A DNA stretch of 61,413 nt, taken from Gnetum montanum. Taxonomy: Eukaryota; Streptophyta; Gnetopsida; Gnetales; Gnetaceae. The stretch spans positions 10,264 to 71,676 of the forward strand of contig MNCI01010184.1 in assembly GCA_015680685.1 (NCBI GenBank), given 5' to 3'. Of this stretch, positions 1 to 12,100 are shown one piece after another. Below the pieces are notes generated by a model that had not been told where the DNA came from, searched no databases, and worked only from the letters and a program-made list of their open reading frames with translations. The position numbers and the translations under genes are program-made. How positions within the stretch are numbered: position 1 is the first letter of the stretch; each line of letters begins with the position of its first letter.

Positions 1-1894
1 TATTGGAACTGGTCCATACTTACCCAATCGGGGTTCACACACTTGATTATAATGAGCATAGTGGGCCACTTTATGCGATGTAGTTCTTGGATAATGAGTT
101 GACCCACTATGATGATTGGGAGAGTTAGATGGAATGCAAGGATTGGAATGATGCCTCCTATGGTTGTGTTCATTGAGCTGTATAGTTGTTGGAGCATGAG
201 TTGGTGGCCCTGATGAAGTTACATGAGGCGTTGGGTTCGAAGGTAAGGGTGCACCACAGTGTGGGACTTGTCCTGAGTTGGAGGATGCAATGGCCTCAGA
301 ATTATGTTGTTCCTTCTTACGTTTGTGTTTAAAGAAAGGGCGCTTTTCATGTTGAGGAGGCTTTTCACTGCTGTTAGTAGTAGTAGCACAAGTGGCATTT
401 ATGGGTTGTTGCTGTGGTGTAGGCACCTTAATAATAGTTGGTGGAGATATGGAAGGAGGAAAAGGATGAGAATGTTGAAAGTTAGGAGTATAAGATGCAC
501 AAGGCGGTGGTTGTGTTGGAGGCATGGGCTGATAGTATTGAGGAGAATGGTACCGTGGTGTGATAAAGTGTGTTGGCCCAGTTGGAGAAACAAGATGTTG
601 AATGTGATAAGCATTTGGGTTCGGATGGTATGAAGGGTGTCTCCAGTCTAAGGGTGGTCTCCCCCATGACTGGGATTATTTCCACTATGATTGAACACAG
701 TATCTCTGTACAAACTCTGGATGTAACGTATTTTCCCAATGCTCATGTAAATGTAACAAGATTGGGCATTGACCCTTGGGGTGATCATACAGACATATGT
801 TACATTCATATGTATGATTGGCAGTTGGGCTCTTATTTTCCTTATCCCTTCTTTCCGATTGTCTAACTTTTTGTCCTACTTCTTGGGTTGTTAGAACTCT
901 ATCTCCAATAATGTTGATAAATTCTCCATACTTTTGATACGTCCATTCCAACATCTTATTGATCTTTGCCTCGGCTTCTTCTAATGTTTGTTGTATTGGA
1001 AAAGATGATGTTTCCACCTTGAGATTTGTTGATTTCTTTTTTTTTTATGATCATGGACCTTTGTTAAGTTGAGATTTTGGTCCCGTTAATGTTTTTCAAC
1101 ACTCTCCCATCTAGCTAATTCTCCTTCTTCTTTTGGTACCTACTTAATAAGCTCTTGGACTTGATGGGTTCGTAGTTCGTATAGTTGACCTTGGGTATAC
1201 ATTCCTAAGGTCTCTCTTGTTTCATTACGTAGCCCATCGATGATATGGTACATTAGCCTTTCCTTGAAAAACCCATGGCCTCGAAAGTTGTTTAATAGTG
1301 CATAATATCTTTCTAAGGCCATGTCCAAGGGTTCATGTTGCTCTTGTTTCCATCCTTGGATTTGTTTCCTCAAGGTTGACACTCTTGCGTAGGTTTGATA
1401 TTTTTCATTAAACACCTCTGCCATCGTTGACCAATGTCGTATTGAATTTGGTTTTAATGATCTATACCATACTTTTGCTTGGTCAACGAGTGTGATGGGA
1501 AAGAGCTTAAGTTTTTGCCACCATTATCAATGTTATTCCATGTGTAGGCATCGCAGAAGGCTTGTAAATGTTGATGCAGATCTAAGTCATAGCCTTCTGA
1601 AAAAGTAGGGAAGTTGTTTAAATCGAGCCTGGGTAGATGACTCTCTTTACGATGCCTACGGGAGATTTGAACAACCTCTTGTATTTGCGTTAGGCTTGTA
1701 GTGGCCAGTAGGGGTTCATCATCATCCTATAAGTTATGCTTTCTTACGTTGGGATGACGTTGCTTTCATTCATGTTTATAAGAAACCCCTACCTTGGGTT
1801 GCATACTCCAATCTTCATTGTCATATAGTTCGTTGGTTCTCCAATGAACTTCCTCACTAAGTGTGACGTTATTATCGTCTTGTAGAAGAGGCAT
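1..1894 (-). pseudogene. gag polyprotein of element A, 3' end outside window
   Basis: The likely start is the ATG at 1894-1892, which begins like element F gag (MPLLQDDNN against MHLLQDYNN). The gag core is open at 1424-1140 and contains KQIQGW, ALERYYALLNN and YHIIDGLRNETRETLGMY, homologous to the F and B copies. A zinc-knuckle-like CNICLYDHPKGQC lies around 800-760. The proline-rich C-terminal tail is read down to position 1 (QVCEP-like). Gag would form the particle that packages element RNA. The frame is broken by stops and small indels, so it is not functional. Confidence 0.8.
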
Positions 1895-2020
1895 GGTTAT
1901 GAAGTTTGTGTGTGAATTTATATGTGACTTTTTATGATTATTTCTTCTTCCTAAGAAATATATTGTTAAGTCCTATACAGCGACCTTGTATGATATAACT
2001 AATCTAGATAACTAGCATCG

Positions 2021-2038
2021 TCCCCGGCAACGGTGCCA
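2021..2038 (-). other. Primer binding site of element A (tRNA-Asp type)
   Basis: The minus strand reads TGGCACCGTTGCCGGGGA, one base from the complement of the plant tRNA-Asp 3' end (TGGCGCCGTTGCCGGGGA). It lies one base inside the LTR, as in elements D, E and F. This is the best preserved primer site in the window. Confidence 0.88.
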
Positions 2039-2039
2039 A

Positions 2040-2860
2040 TGATGAGTGGCGAGGTACCCCTACACTCAACCATACAAATACGAGTGTTTTCACGCATAAT
2101 CCGGTTGAAATTCATAGATGGACTAGTTGTGGCACCTCGACAGTTAGCCTTAGGTCGCAGTTCATTATCTTCCCACCTGGACTAGTATTATATTTGTCAC
2201 ATATGGTTTAGTCCAGAGTGAGGTGTATGATGTGTTCCTAATCTAATGCTACTCCTGAAGGCAATGGAAAGTAATATTATCTAAGCTAGGAGGAAAAGGG
2301 TAAGAGAATCTAAACTAGCCTAAGTGCAATGAGCATCTGTTCCTTAATTATCTGTATACATCTTGGACTTCGTGCATGACTACCACTAGGATTACCAAGC
2401 ACAAATCCTAGGTATGCTACTAGGTTACCAAGTAGTCACACTTAAATGCTCGTAATCAAGTTGTACTCATTCCGTGTTTTAACTTGAGTTTAAGGGTGAG
2501 AGAGACTAATTAGGAAAGTAGTAAATAGAAAATAAATAAATAAATAAATAAATAAATAAAGTGAATGCTGCAATGATGAAGTAATCTCGATCTTTGTTTC
2601 CAGTCATGTGCGTGTCCAAGTACGTCAAACTCGAATAAAGGATGCTGTACAATTACAATCACCACACTGCGGGCATACACTGGAAAATAATCTATCTCTA
2701 GAGGGATTAAACTGCTAGAGCTTCACTACTGTCTAACTCTATGTTTTGAAACAAGGGAGAGTTGCCTCTTATTTATAGACATGGCGATGGACTGCGATAT
2801 TGTGTATGCGATATTGCAGGGGATGTGATATCGCGGCCCATGCGATATTGCTTCCCATCA
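2040..2860 (-). repeat. LTR of element A (5' LTR), possibly shared with element B
   Basis: On the plus strand it begins TGATGAGTGGCGAGGTACCC and ends CTTCCCATCA, the inverted form of a TG...CA LTR, 821 bp. A TATA box (TATAAATA on the minus strand) lies at 2777-2770. The U3 next to 2860 holds GATATCGC-type palindromes (2790-2860). The AATAAAG motif is at about 2590-2600 on the minus strand. To its right lies element B in the same orientation, so this LTR may also have served as B's 3' LTR. Confidence 0.82.
2530..2560. repeat. (AAAT)n microsatellite in LTR A
   Basis: About seven to eight tandem AAAT units within the LTR of element A. The corresponding AT-rich stretches in other LTRs are not expanded. 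Confidence 0.95.
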
Positions 2861-3200
2861 AGAAATTTTGAAAAACTTTATGCACAATTCGGTGTGTACC
2901 CCTCCCCCATGACTAAGCTGAACACTCCAGGTTCAAGTAGGTTTAGACAAAATGAAAATTAGAGCACCAACAAGTGAGTTATGGTTATCAAAGCAAGAGG
3001 TGTGCAATCGCAAGTTATAGAAGAAAATTTGAAAAACTTCCCCTGTGTGAACGGTTGCAAATGATGTTGATAGGTGCAGGGGGCCCATATATATATATAT
3101 ATATATATATAAAGTAAGGATGCAATATCATGTACCCACTAACGGGGACCCGATATCATGTCAGACTCGATATCGGGGACCTAATGTCACGTCCTATTGA
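2861..3200 (-). other. Scrambled 3' end of element B with LTR-like and PPT-like pieces
   Basis: The segment contains a purine-rich box (minus strand GTCATGGGGGAGGGGTA, about 2916-2898), an (AT)n run at 3087-3111, and three GATATC-type motifs at 3125-3180 spaced like the U3 of the gag-only LTRs. It looks like fragments of a 3' LTR and of a polypurine region in disturbed order. No gene is supported here. Confidence 0.45.
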
Positions 3201-4621
3201 AAATGGAGCACTTGCAAAATTTACCAGATTTTTTTAAAATTTTTGGTTTTTTTTGAAACTCCAAGGTATGAACTAAGGATGTGTAGGTCAATGTAAAGGG
3301 GTCCAGGGTAATACAAACTAGTCCTAAAGGTACAAAGAGTATAATGGTGTAAAATCTGTTAATGAGAATCATGAAGAGTAGGGGAAAAAGGACATGAGTT
3401 AGCTTATAGGAACATTTAAACTTGAAGGATGATAAGGGAAAGAAGAATGTTGGTAATGCTTAGAGGGTATAAGATGATGTGTGGAAGATGTGTTACAAGT
3501 GCAAATTACAAAAGTTACATAAGTGGGTCCTCCCCAAAGCAAGTCCAACCTATAATGCCCTTGCGTAACCACACCTTAAAATGTCCATAGGCACTAGAAG
3601 GGTTAAATGTAATCTTCATCGATGCAAAAAAACACACACATGTAAATACCACCGTGATGTGATATAAATTCAACGCTACACAAATCACAAATCCCAAATA
3701 CATGAACAACAAGATGAGGCGAACTGTAGAAGGGATTGCAGAGATTGGGACATGAGGTAACTGGCCCAGGGTAGAATGAATCCTCAGTGTAAGGCATGAT
3801 TAATGTGTCATTAACCCGTCACTCCAAAATCAAGACCAAGTCCATTCCTCTAATCAGTGACATCACATTGCTTCATCCAATGATGGACAACCATAAGAGC
3901 ACCATGATAGAAAAGTGTATGATCACTTGGCGTTTCGTTCAGGGTAGGAGTGATTTTGCTTGTGACACTTGTTTTTTCTTCCTTTGTTCTTTTTGTGTAG
4001 TCACTTTGGCACAATCTCTCTTTTTTCCTTTTTTTGAATGCTTAATCCAAAGAAGCTGCCTACCTTTAGGCATGGGTACATGTCTTTCCAATGGGACCCC
4101 CTAGAATAGCATTATTTTTTCCTTGATTGAGTGCCTTTTGATTACTCTTACTCCTATTTTTCATTAGATCTACAAGGATCTTAGTACAACCAACCTGCAT
4201 GATAACTCCTATAGACGTCACTAAAGAAAATCTGCAAGTTCCCTTGATGTCACACCCTGGCCATTCCCGCTTAGTCCATCCTTCTTTACTCTGGGCATAA
4301 TAAACACAAGGTTTCTTTAAGTTTTAATGATTAAGAATATCATTGTACCCAAGGAAGAACCTCTTATTAATGGAATGAGTAGGTGGATGTTGTGGGCTCA
4401 CTATTCAAATAATTAGTCACCTGAGACTTAATAGCATAAAACAACACCTCAACCAACGAGTCACATGAGTGTTTTATTCCTAGATGAGATTACTCATAAA
4501 AAGGTAAAAAGACAAAAAGGCAAAAAGATCAAACAATAAGTTGAAAAGTGAAAAATTAAAAAAAAAAAAAATTTCAAAATTAAAGAAAATGAAAAATATT
4601 TATTATTCTTGCTTGTTATTA
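3201..4621 (-). other. 3' noncoding region of element B
   Basis: This is the reverse complement of element F 48550-49700. It includes the conserved block around a CTTTGGGGAGG core (about 3515-3590) found in B, C, D, E, F and G, and the block AAGACATG-CC-ATGCC at about 4065-4090. Stop codons occur in every frame, and no ORF homologous to another copy is visible. Confidence 0.65.
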
Positions 4622-6392
4622 TTATGGGGGGTATCCCCCATAACTAAATGGTTGAGCATGACGAGGATTAATAAATGAGAAGTTGGGATCCTTGCATGTT
4701 GGAAATGTTGGGACTCGGTCATACTTATCCCATTGGGGTTCACACACTTGATTATAGTTGGCATAGTGGGGTAGGTTATAGGGTGTAGTTAATTGATGAG
4801 CGGTTGACCCACTATGGTGTCCTTGACCGTAAGATGGTATGCAAGGATTGATCTGTCTCCCTCGGTGGCTATATTCATTGGGCCATATGGTTGTTGGAGT
4901 ATTTTTTGATGGCTGAGAGAAAGTAATGCGAGGTGTTGGATTCAAAGAGGGAGCTGCACCACAGTGTTGGACGTTTGCTAGGTTGGAAGGTGCAGTGGGC
5001 TTAAAAGTATGCTATCCCTTCTTACAGTCACGTCTAAAGAAGGGATACCTATGGTGTTGTGGAGGATTCCCACTGCTATTGATAGTAGCAGTAGAAGTAA
5101 CATTTGTGGGTTGGTATGGTGGCACAAAACCCTTTGGAACACTTGAGGAGAAGTGTAAGGTATCCAAGGTGGTGGTTGTGTTGGAGAGGATATGGGTTGA
5201 TAGTATTGGGGAGAATGAAAATAATGTGGTGAGATAGAGGATGTTGACCGAGTTGGTGAAATAGGATGTTGGACTTGATAAGCACTTAGGTTAAGGTGGT
5301 ATGAAGGGTATCACTAGTTTGAGGGTGGCTTCCCCCACGATTGGGATTTTTGCCACTGTGATTGAACATAGTATCTCTATACAAACTCTAGATGTAACAC
5401 TCTTCCCCAATGCTCTTGTAAATGTGACAAGATTGGACATTGGCCCTTGGGATGATCGTACAGGTAGATTTTTCATTGATACGTATGATTGGCAGTTAAG
5501 TTCTTATTCTCTTCTACCCTTCTTTCTGATTGTATAATGGTATTTTGTCCTGTTTCTTGGTTAATCATGACTCTATCTCTAATAATGTTAGCACATTCTC
5601 TACATTTTTTATGCATCCATTCCATCATCTTATTGATCTTTGCCTCAACTTCATCCAATGATTGTAGTGTTGGAAAAGATGGTTCCACATCCTTGAGGTG
5701 AGTTGATTTCTCCTCTTTTAGATTATGGACCTTTGTTGATGTGAGATTTTGGTCCCATTGGGATTTTTCAGCATTCTCCCATTTAGCCATTTCTCCTTCT
5801 ATTTTTTCTACCCACTTAATAAGCTCTTGGACTTGATGGGTTCGTAGCTCATATAGTTGACCTTGGGCATACATCCCTAGGGTCTCCCTTGTTTCATTAT
5901 AGAGCCCATCTATGATGTGGTACATTAGCCTCTCCTTGGAGAACTCATGGCCTAGGTAGTTGTTTAGCAATGCATAATATCTTTCTAAGGCCATGTCCAA
6001 GGGTTCATGTTGTGCTTGTTTCCACTCTTGTATTTGTTTCCTCAAGGTTGACACTCTTGCATAAGTTTAATATATTTTGTTAAAGAGTTTTACCATTGTT
6101 GGCCAATGTTGGATTGATTTTGGTTTTAAAGACCTATACCATACTTTTGCTTGGTCAACGAGTGTTGTAGGAAAGAGCTTAAGTTTGTGGCATCCATTAT
6201 CAATGTTGTTTCATACATAGGCATTATGAAAGGCTTGTAAATGATGTTACAGATCTAAATCATAGCCTCTTAAAAACTTGGGAAAGTTGTTTAAGTCAAG
6301 CCTAGGTAGATGGCTTTCCTTGCAATGCCTGTGGGATATTCAAACAGCCTCTTGTATTTCCGTTAGGCTTGTAGTGGCTAGTAGGGGTTCAT
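4622..6392 (-). pseudogene. gag of element B, N-terminus deleted
   Basis: The best preserved part (6054-5473) runs from the gag core (KQIQEWKQAQHEPLDMALER) through VEAKINKMMEWMHKKCREC to a basic/acidic linker. The zinc-knuckle region follows near 5450, and the proline/tyrosine-rich tail is open at 4945-4622, ending INPRHAQPFSYGGYPP and then stops. The tail and stop match element F, so the protein ended here and pol did not follow. The N-terminal third, from the ATG to the gag core entry, is decayed or missing because the copy jumps into LTR sequence at about 6392. Confidence 0.75.
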
Positions 6393-6979
6393 TGTAAAAC
6401 CTAAACTAGCCTACATGCAGTGAGTATCCATTCCTAATTTTTTGCATATACCTTGGACTTTTCATAACTACTATTGGAATTACCAAGCATATGTCACTGG
6501 GCTTACTAAACGACATACTATTGGGTTACCAAGCAATTACACTTAAACGCTTGCAATTAGTCGTACTCATTCCACTTAACGACAGGAATTGTAAAGAGTA
6601 ATAAATGTAAATATTGACTAATGAAAAATATAAATAATTAAACAATTAAAAAAAATAGTAAATCTAAGTGGATGTTTCAATGATGAAAGTAATCTCAATC
6701 TTTATTTTTGGTCATGTAACATGTCCAAGTACATCACACTCAAATAAGAATGCTATACAATCACTTAACATCACATTGCGAGCATGCACTAGGAAACAAC
6801 AACTTGAAATAAAAAATCTATGAAAAAGCTATCTAAAACTATCAAAAAAACTATCCCCCAACTATGCACCTGAGTGTGGTATTTATAAGTTAGCATAGAA
6901 GGGGCGATATCAGATGCCCGACATTGTAGCCCTGATATTGGATACCTGAGATCGTGGCCCTGCGAAACATGACTCATCA
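6393..6979 (-). repeat. 5' LTR remnant of element B
   Basis: From 6393 the sequence matches the inner part of the element A LTR, and it ends at GACTCATCA (6979), the inverted start of an F-type LTR (TGATGAGTCATG). The TATA box is at 6887-6880 on the minus strand. U3 carries GATATC/GATATTG motifs (6905-6955). The U5 end and primer site are deleted. Confidence 0.72.
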
Positions 6980-8281
6980 GTAGTCGACATTGAGATTTGT
7001 AAAAAAAAAATTTATTTGAATGTTTCATATTACATTATTTTTGTATATCTTAATATAACCATTAATTCATAATAAGGTGACCCTTTATTAATGAAACAAA
7101 GTGAAGCTTTATTATGTCCGAAGGCTCATAGGATCTATTGGTCTTATTAATATTGAGATGTTTATCCAAACTTATGTAAAAGGTTGTTGAAGTGAGACTT
7201 GTCCAATAAATCCATAATTTTATTTTCTATAGTGTAGATGAAATATAACCTAGCCTTTAAAGCATTGCAAACAAAATATAATTTAGTAGATACATGTGTA
7301 TAATTGGTACTTCAAAAATTATTAAATAGTTAAGTTTTTTATCAACATGTTATTAGCTTGATGTTTCGTTGACTTAGTGGATCTAATTTTTCTCTAGTAG
7401 ATTAGATCTTTTGGGAATTCTCCAATACCTTTAATTTTTTTGATTAATGCTAAAATTTCTATTTCTTCTATTGATGTGGGAATTTTTTGTTAATTCTGAG
7501 AATGCAAATTTACAAGCAGGTGAGAAAAAATTTAATATGCTTGATTCTACTAATCTTGATGCAACTAAGATTTTTAATTTTATTTTCCTTGATGATGTAT
7601 ATGAATCATTAGTAGGTGATTTTACATCACAATATAGGTTTATTGAAATTTGGGTTACATTCCTGATAATCATAGTTTCACTTTATAGTTAATTTATGTG
7701 ATGTAAAAATATGAAATTCAAGTTATTCATGCTAAGTATTATTTTTGTTTTTTATTTTTTATTCTTTACTTGTTGAGCTAGGCAATGCTTTAATGGTGCA
7801 ATGTGCCTTATAGGATCATTTATACATGAGCATGCGGTGTTGTTCATTTGTAAGTAGGTTCCAATTTTTGATGTTGAATTGAATAATATTCTAAAGTTCC
7901 ATGTTTTGTTGAGTTATTTAAACTTTCACTAATTTTTTAAAAAGCTAAGAAAGATATTACTAGTATTCTTGGTCCCATTAAGCATAGGTAATTTATTTCC
8001 ACATCATTTGATTCTCATAGACATTTTGTTGAAATCAATTTTCTTAATTATAAAAAGGAATTACAATTACAAGTAGGTAAGAAGACTTATATTCAAGCAA
8101 TCACATGTTATAATCTTCCTAATTTTGGCAACTTTGTCACATTTGTTTAATGCTTGCCCTTTTTTCTTAATAAAAAAGATACTAATGAAAAGAAAAAAAG
8201 GTATTGATGTCAATGAAAAGAAAAAGTGTCTTGAAATGAAGGATAGTAGAGAAACAATTTGAAGTTGAACATACAAAAAAT
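6980..8281. other. AT-rich spacer between elements B and C, unidentified
   Basis: No LTR or retroelement domain is recognised. Two plus-strand stretches look weakly coding. One is at 7447-7692 (81 codons, including NSENANLQAGEKKF). The other is at about 7940-8130, reading SFDSHRHFVEINFLNYKKE and continuing for some 25 residues. The second is cut by element C at 8281. The pieces could be remnants of an older transposon or gene. No product is assigned. Confidence 0.5.
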
Positions 8282-9171
8282 TGATGAGGAGTGAGGTACC
8301 TCTATGCTAAACCATATGAATCACAAGCATTCATGCGTAATCTGGTTGAATTCTGTGAACTTTGTAGTTTTCAGTGCACTAGTCTTCTAGGGAGTGAATC
8401 TTTTCCTTAAGGTTAATCATTATCTTCCCAATTACACTTATGACGTACATTAGTATGGTCAAGTGTAATTGAGGCATCTCATTTTTATCATTTTGTATTT
8501 TATGGTTTTGTATTCAAAGGAGATAAAAGTAATTGGATTTAACTAATTAACTAGTATCTAACTAGTCCTAACATAAGGATCCAGTCACACTTTCCGCACA
8601 TGTCCTGAACCGACGTACCACTACTAGATTACCAAGCACTATGCTACTAAGCATACTAAGTAATAATTCTATTAGGATTACCAAGTGAATATGTGTTACA
8701 CTCGAAACAGTTGTACTTATGTGTTTAATCTATCTTGCTTATCTTGCTTAATTACTTCATTAACTTAATTACTAGAAAACATCTAATAAATAATTGAAAA
8801 CAATATATGCATAAATAAAATATTTAATCTATCCAGAATGCTACAAGGTTTATTAGAAAGCTCGTCTTTATTGCTACACACACTATAATGCTCAGGTATA
8901 ACAATTCTTGAATAAAGATCTCTATACTCAATGACTCTTGCTGCGGGCACTTGGGAGAAAACTTCTAACTCTCAAATGAACAAACTATAAGAGCTTCAGT
9001 ACTACTAAAATTCTGTTGCCATAAATGTGGCTAGTAGGTGTGTATTTGTAGGCTAAATATGGACACTGTGAAGACAAGGCCTCGTCGATGCATGATATGA
9101 TGCATCGATGAGGCCTCATTGACAAGGACCACTCAACGAGGCCTCATCAATGTAGCCAACAAAACTATGAA
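8282..9171 (-). repeat. 3' LTR of element C
   Basis: The plus strand starts TGATGAGGAGTGAGGTACC and is collinear with the LTR at 19587-20482. The terminal CTCATCA next to the polypurine tract is lost. U3 has palindromic units around ATCGATGAGGCCTCAT (9080-9150) in place of the GATATC array of D, F and G. The TATA position near 9035 reads TATTTGTA, damaged relative to TATTTATA in the other LTR. Confidence 0.85.
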
Positions 9172-12100
9172 TACCCCCAAAACTAAATGAAAACTCATCC
9201 TCGAGTTCTTTTACCAAATTGGGAAGTATGGGATTTTTGAATGACCTTTCACAAATAAAACAGATTGACTTGACAAACATGGAGTTCCTGAATGTACAAA
9301 TCAACACATTACAAAAATGGTGGTGTTCATGACACAAAATTGCATACCATGACATGACTCTTCAAAATTGAATAGCATGTTCCTTGATGATGTGAAGTTT
9401 GATGGATAAGATTAGATAATCCTAGGTGATGGCTATTTCTGAGGTTCCAAGGGACCTTCACCGACTTCATGCATGTGTAGCGATTGAGGTAGTTGTGGCT
9501 GTCCTACTACTATTGCAACTTCTAGCAAGAGGTGAAAAGCATCCAGTAGTGCTTTAATTTTTTCCTCCTTACTTCTAGGATCATGCACTTTCCACGTAGC
9601 TTCACCAATGTGGGTCAGAATGGACACATCCCAGGGACATGGAATTGCTGGAAATAACTCTTTTGCATTAATAAACTAGGTAGTGAATTATTTGTGTTCA
9701 ACGTCAAATGCTCTAACTATATTCTTTAGCTCCTAGTAATCACTCATCCTTTTGGCTAGGTTTTCAACAATTGATCATTGATCTATGAAGCATGCTATGA
9801 GAACTTTGAATTTAGCATTTGCAGTCTTAAGCTTCTGCTTGATGTCTTTATGGTGCTTGAACTCTACCTCATATAGAAAATATGAGCTAGCCACTTTTTT
9901 TTCTAACTCTGACCATGGCTGTCTGGTAGCTAGCATAGCTAGGTTCACATAGTGAAGATTGGCCAACTTCATGTACTTTGTCATTTCTTCTATCTACAAC
10001 TCCTTTAAGCTAATCTCTACTTTATTGTAGGCATTAATCCCATCAATGATGGGCTACCAAACTTCTTTTTCTAACTGGAGTTGCTGGAGAGCTTCATTTA
10101 TTTTTACTTTTTGCATTTGGATATACTTCTCATTAATTTCTTTTTGTAGGCCAACCTAATCTTTATAGTGATTTTTAAATTTTTCAAACTTTAAAGCTTC
10201 ATTCCTCTAGGCAGCAATTTTGGTAGCAGACTTTTGGCATAAGGCATGAACTTCCTCCATTAATAGATTCCAATTCTCTATGGCTAATTTCCCTAATTTC
10301 ATATTCAACTTGGCTGGCTACTCCTACTGTTGATGAATAAATTCTTGCATTTGTTCCTTTTGGGCATCAACATTATGCAGGTAATGATTTTATGCAGTTA
10401 GAGCCTCATTCTCTTGATGCATTTGAGCTAAGTCCTTTTGAATTGAATAGGTCTTTTCCTTTGATATTGATTGGTTAAAGATGGTCATTACTGCCTCCTC
10501 CTCAGCCTTCCTAAATCATTCTTAAAGCTATTGGAAAGCTTCATCCCTGGTAATTGTTGGGCTGAGGAGCATAAGATCAGCAAGGTGGGCATGTAATTTG
10601 ACAACCTCCATAACCAAGCATTGATTTTGTGCTTAAGCCATTTCGAGTTGCCCCTCTAGGATGATGCATTTGCCCCTTGCATCTAGCAGATCCAATTGAG
10701 TTGTAGTGATGTTTTTCGAAAAATAAAAAATATTTGAAATCAGTTTCCTAGTCCCCACCAATCAATCCAGTAATTCTTCGTGCTGGGATGCATTCAACTT
10801 TCCATTGACCATGCCTATAGATGTTTTTACATTTTGAAGTGTAGATACATTTGGTATAGATGCTACAGGTGCATTGAGTGCTTCAATGACATGGTGAACA
10901 ACCACTTCAGCCACCATCTCTTGTCCTTGGTGGTACATCACTAGGATAGTTGCTCCTTCACATTCCTCCAAATGCACTAAGAAGGTGGCTGCATTCCTAG
11001 TGATTTTTGGGAATAAATGGTGTTGATATAATGACACTATCACCTCTCAAGCATTAAGATTAGACCTTATGGACAACTGCATTTGTTTGGTAGAGAATAT
11101 TGGTCCACAGCTCTCCATTTGGCTAATTGTTCAAGCCACCTTATTAAGGTGACTCATTGCTAGTTGGTACATAGATGGACTCGCACTACTTACTCTTTCA
11201 TGTTGCTCTTACTTAATCAAGATTTGTTCTTAGATTTTGCACAAGTGCTTAATGGATGTGTGGGACTCCTGCATTGTTTCTTGAGTAGGTGGTGCCAGCA
11301 GTGGCAGTTCCTCTTCTTAAGTTATCGTTGGTGTCTTTTCTTTCATAAGTTCAGACCATGAGGCTAAAGGAGCATGTTTGATTGCATCATTGCATAGTAT
11401 ATGATTCCTACCCTTTTGCAGAGTTTCTGGATGAGGCAAGAAAAGGGCAGGATTTTCCTTCTACATTCGTTTTCATTGAAATTCTTTTCAATCTTCAAGT
11501 AGATGAGTTATGGAAGGTTTACTAGAAATCTTTTACTTAGAGCAGCACATGCTTAGGTAGAAAAGGTGGTTACCTTGTTTGGCCTCACTGTTGGATTGAG
11601 GTGATAGGCTGCAATTTTGAAATAGATGCACTTTGCCGATGTGAGTGCATTTCACTCCTTATGGTTGACCTTGTAACACCACTGAGTCCACTTGTTTTTG
11701 GCCTTAGGATCACCTTTTGTTGATAATTCTGCCAACTATGTCCCAATGTTAGGTAACCCTAGTGCCTATGTGATAACTTCAACTGAGTAGGATATCTGAA
11801 TATCTTTGATCTTTACTATGGATCTTGAGCTTCTATTATTCCAGAAGAGACATGTATCTTCCATGTAGCATTCCCCATTGGATGTGATGACTAGCCACAT
11901 GGGAGAGGTTTGTAGTTGTGTTTTCACTTCTATTGAAGCTTTCTTTAGGAATGGCCTAAAATTTATCTCTTGAAGAATCAATCATTAATCTCTTAGGACC
12001 TGATGATGTCAAGGAAGGCTTGAGTCAAAGTGACTTCAAGCTTTGGCATGGGTCCTAGCACTTCCCCTCATTGTGACTACTTAGGTGGAACTTCTTCTTC

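Larger units (their letters stand above)
1..2860 (-). mobile_element. Element A: Athila-like LTR retrotransposon, 5' part only
   Basis: On the minus strand this reads LTR (2860-2040), primer binding site (2038-2021) and gag (from 1894 leftwards), so it is the 5' end of a Ty3/gypsy element running off the left edge. The gag matches the gag of element F and differs from those of C, D, E and G, so A probably belongs to the gag-only group. Whether it ever had pol cannot be seen. LTR ends, primer site and gag are all recognisable, and the LTR borders element B with no clear target duplication. Confidence 0.8.
2861..6979 (-). mobile_element. Element B: decayed gag-only Athila-like element
   Basis: Read on the minus strand, this has an LTR remnant (6979-6393), a 5' truncated gag (6392-4622) and a 3' noncoding region that is collinear with the inner part of element F (48550-49700). 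No protease, RT or integrase sequence lies between gag and the 3' end, which matches F. The LTR 3' end, primer site and gag N-terminus have been lost in one deletion at about 6392. The 3' end near 2861-3200 is scrambled, so that boundary is uncertain. Confidence 0.7.

Noticed and set aside
304-633. 109-codon plus-strand ORF at the left end
   Set aside because: Antisense to the proline-rich gag tail of element A; no domain and an Arg/Trp composition typical of shadows.
3087-3111. (AT)n run as a promoter
   Set aside because: A simple microsatellite within scrambled element ends.
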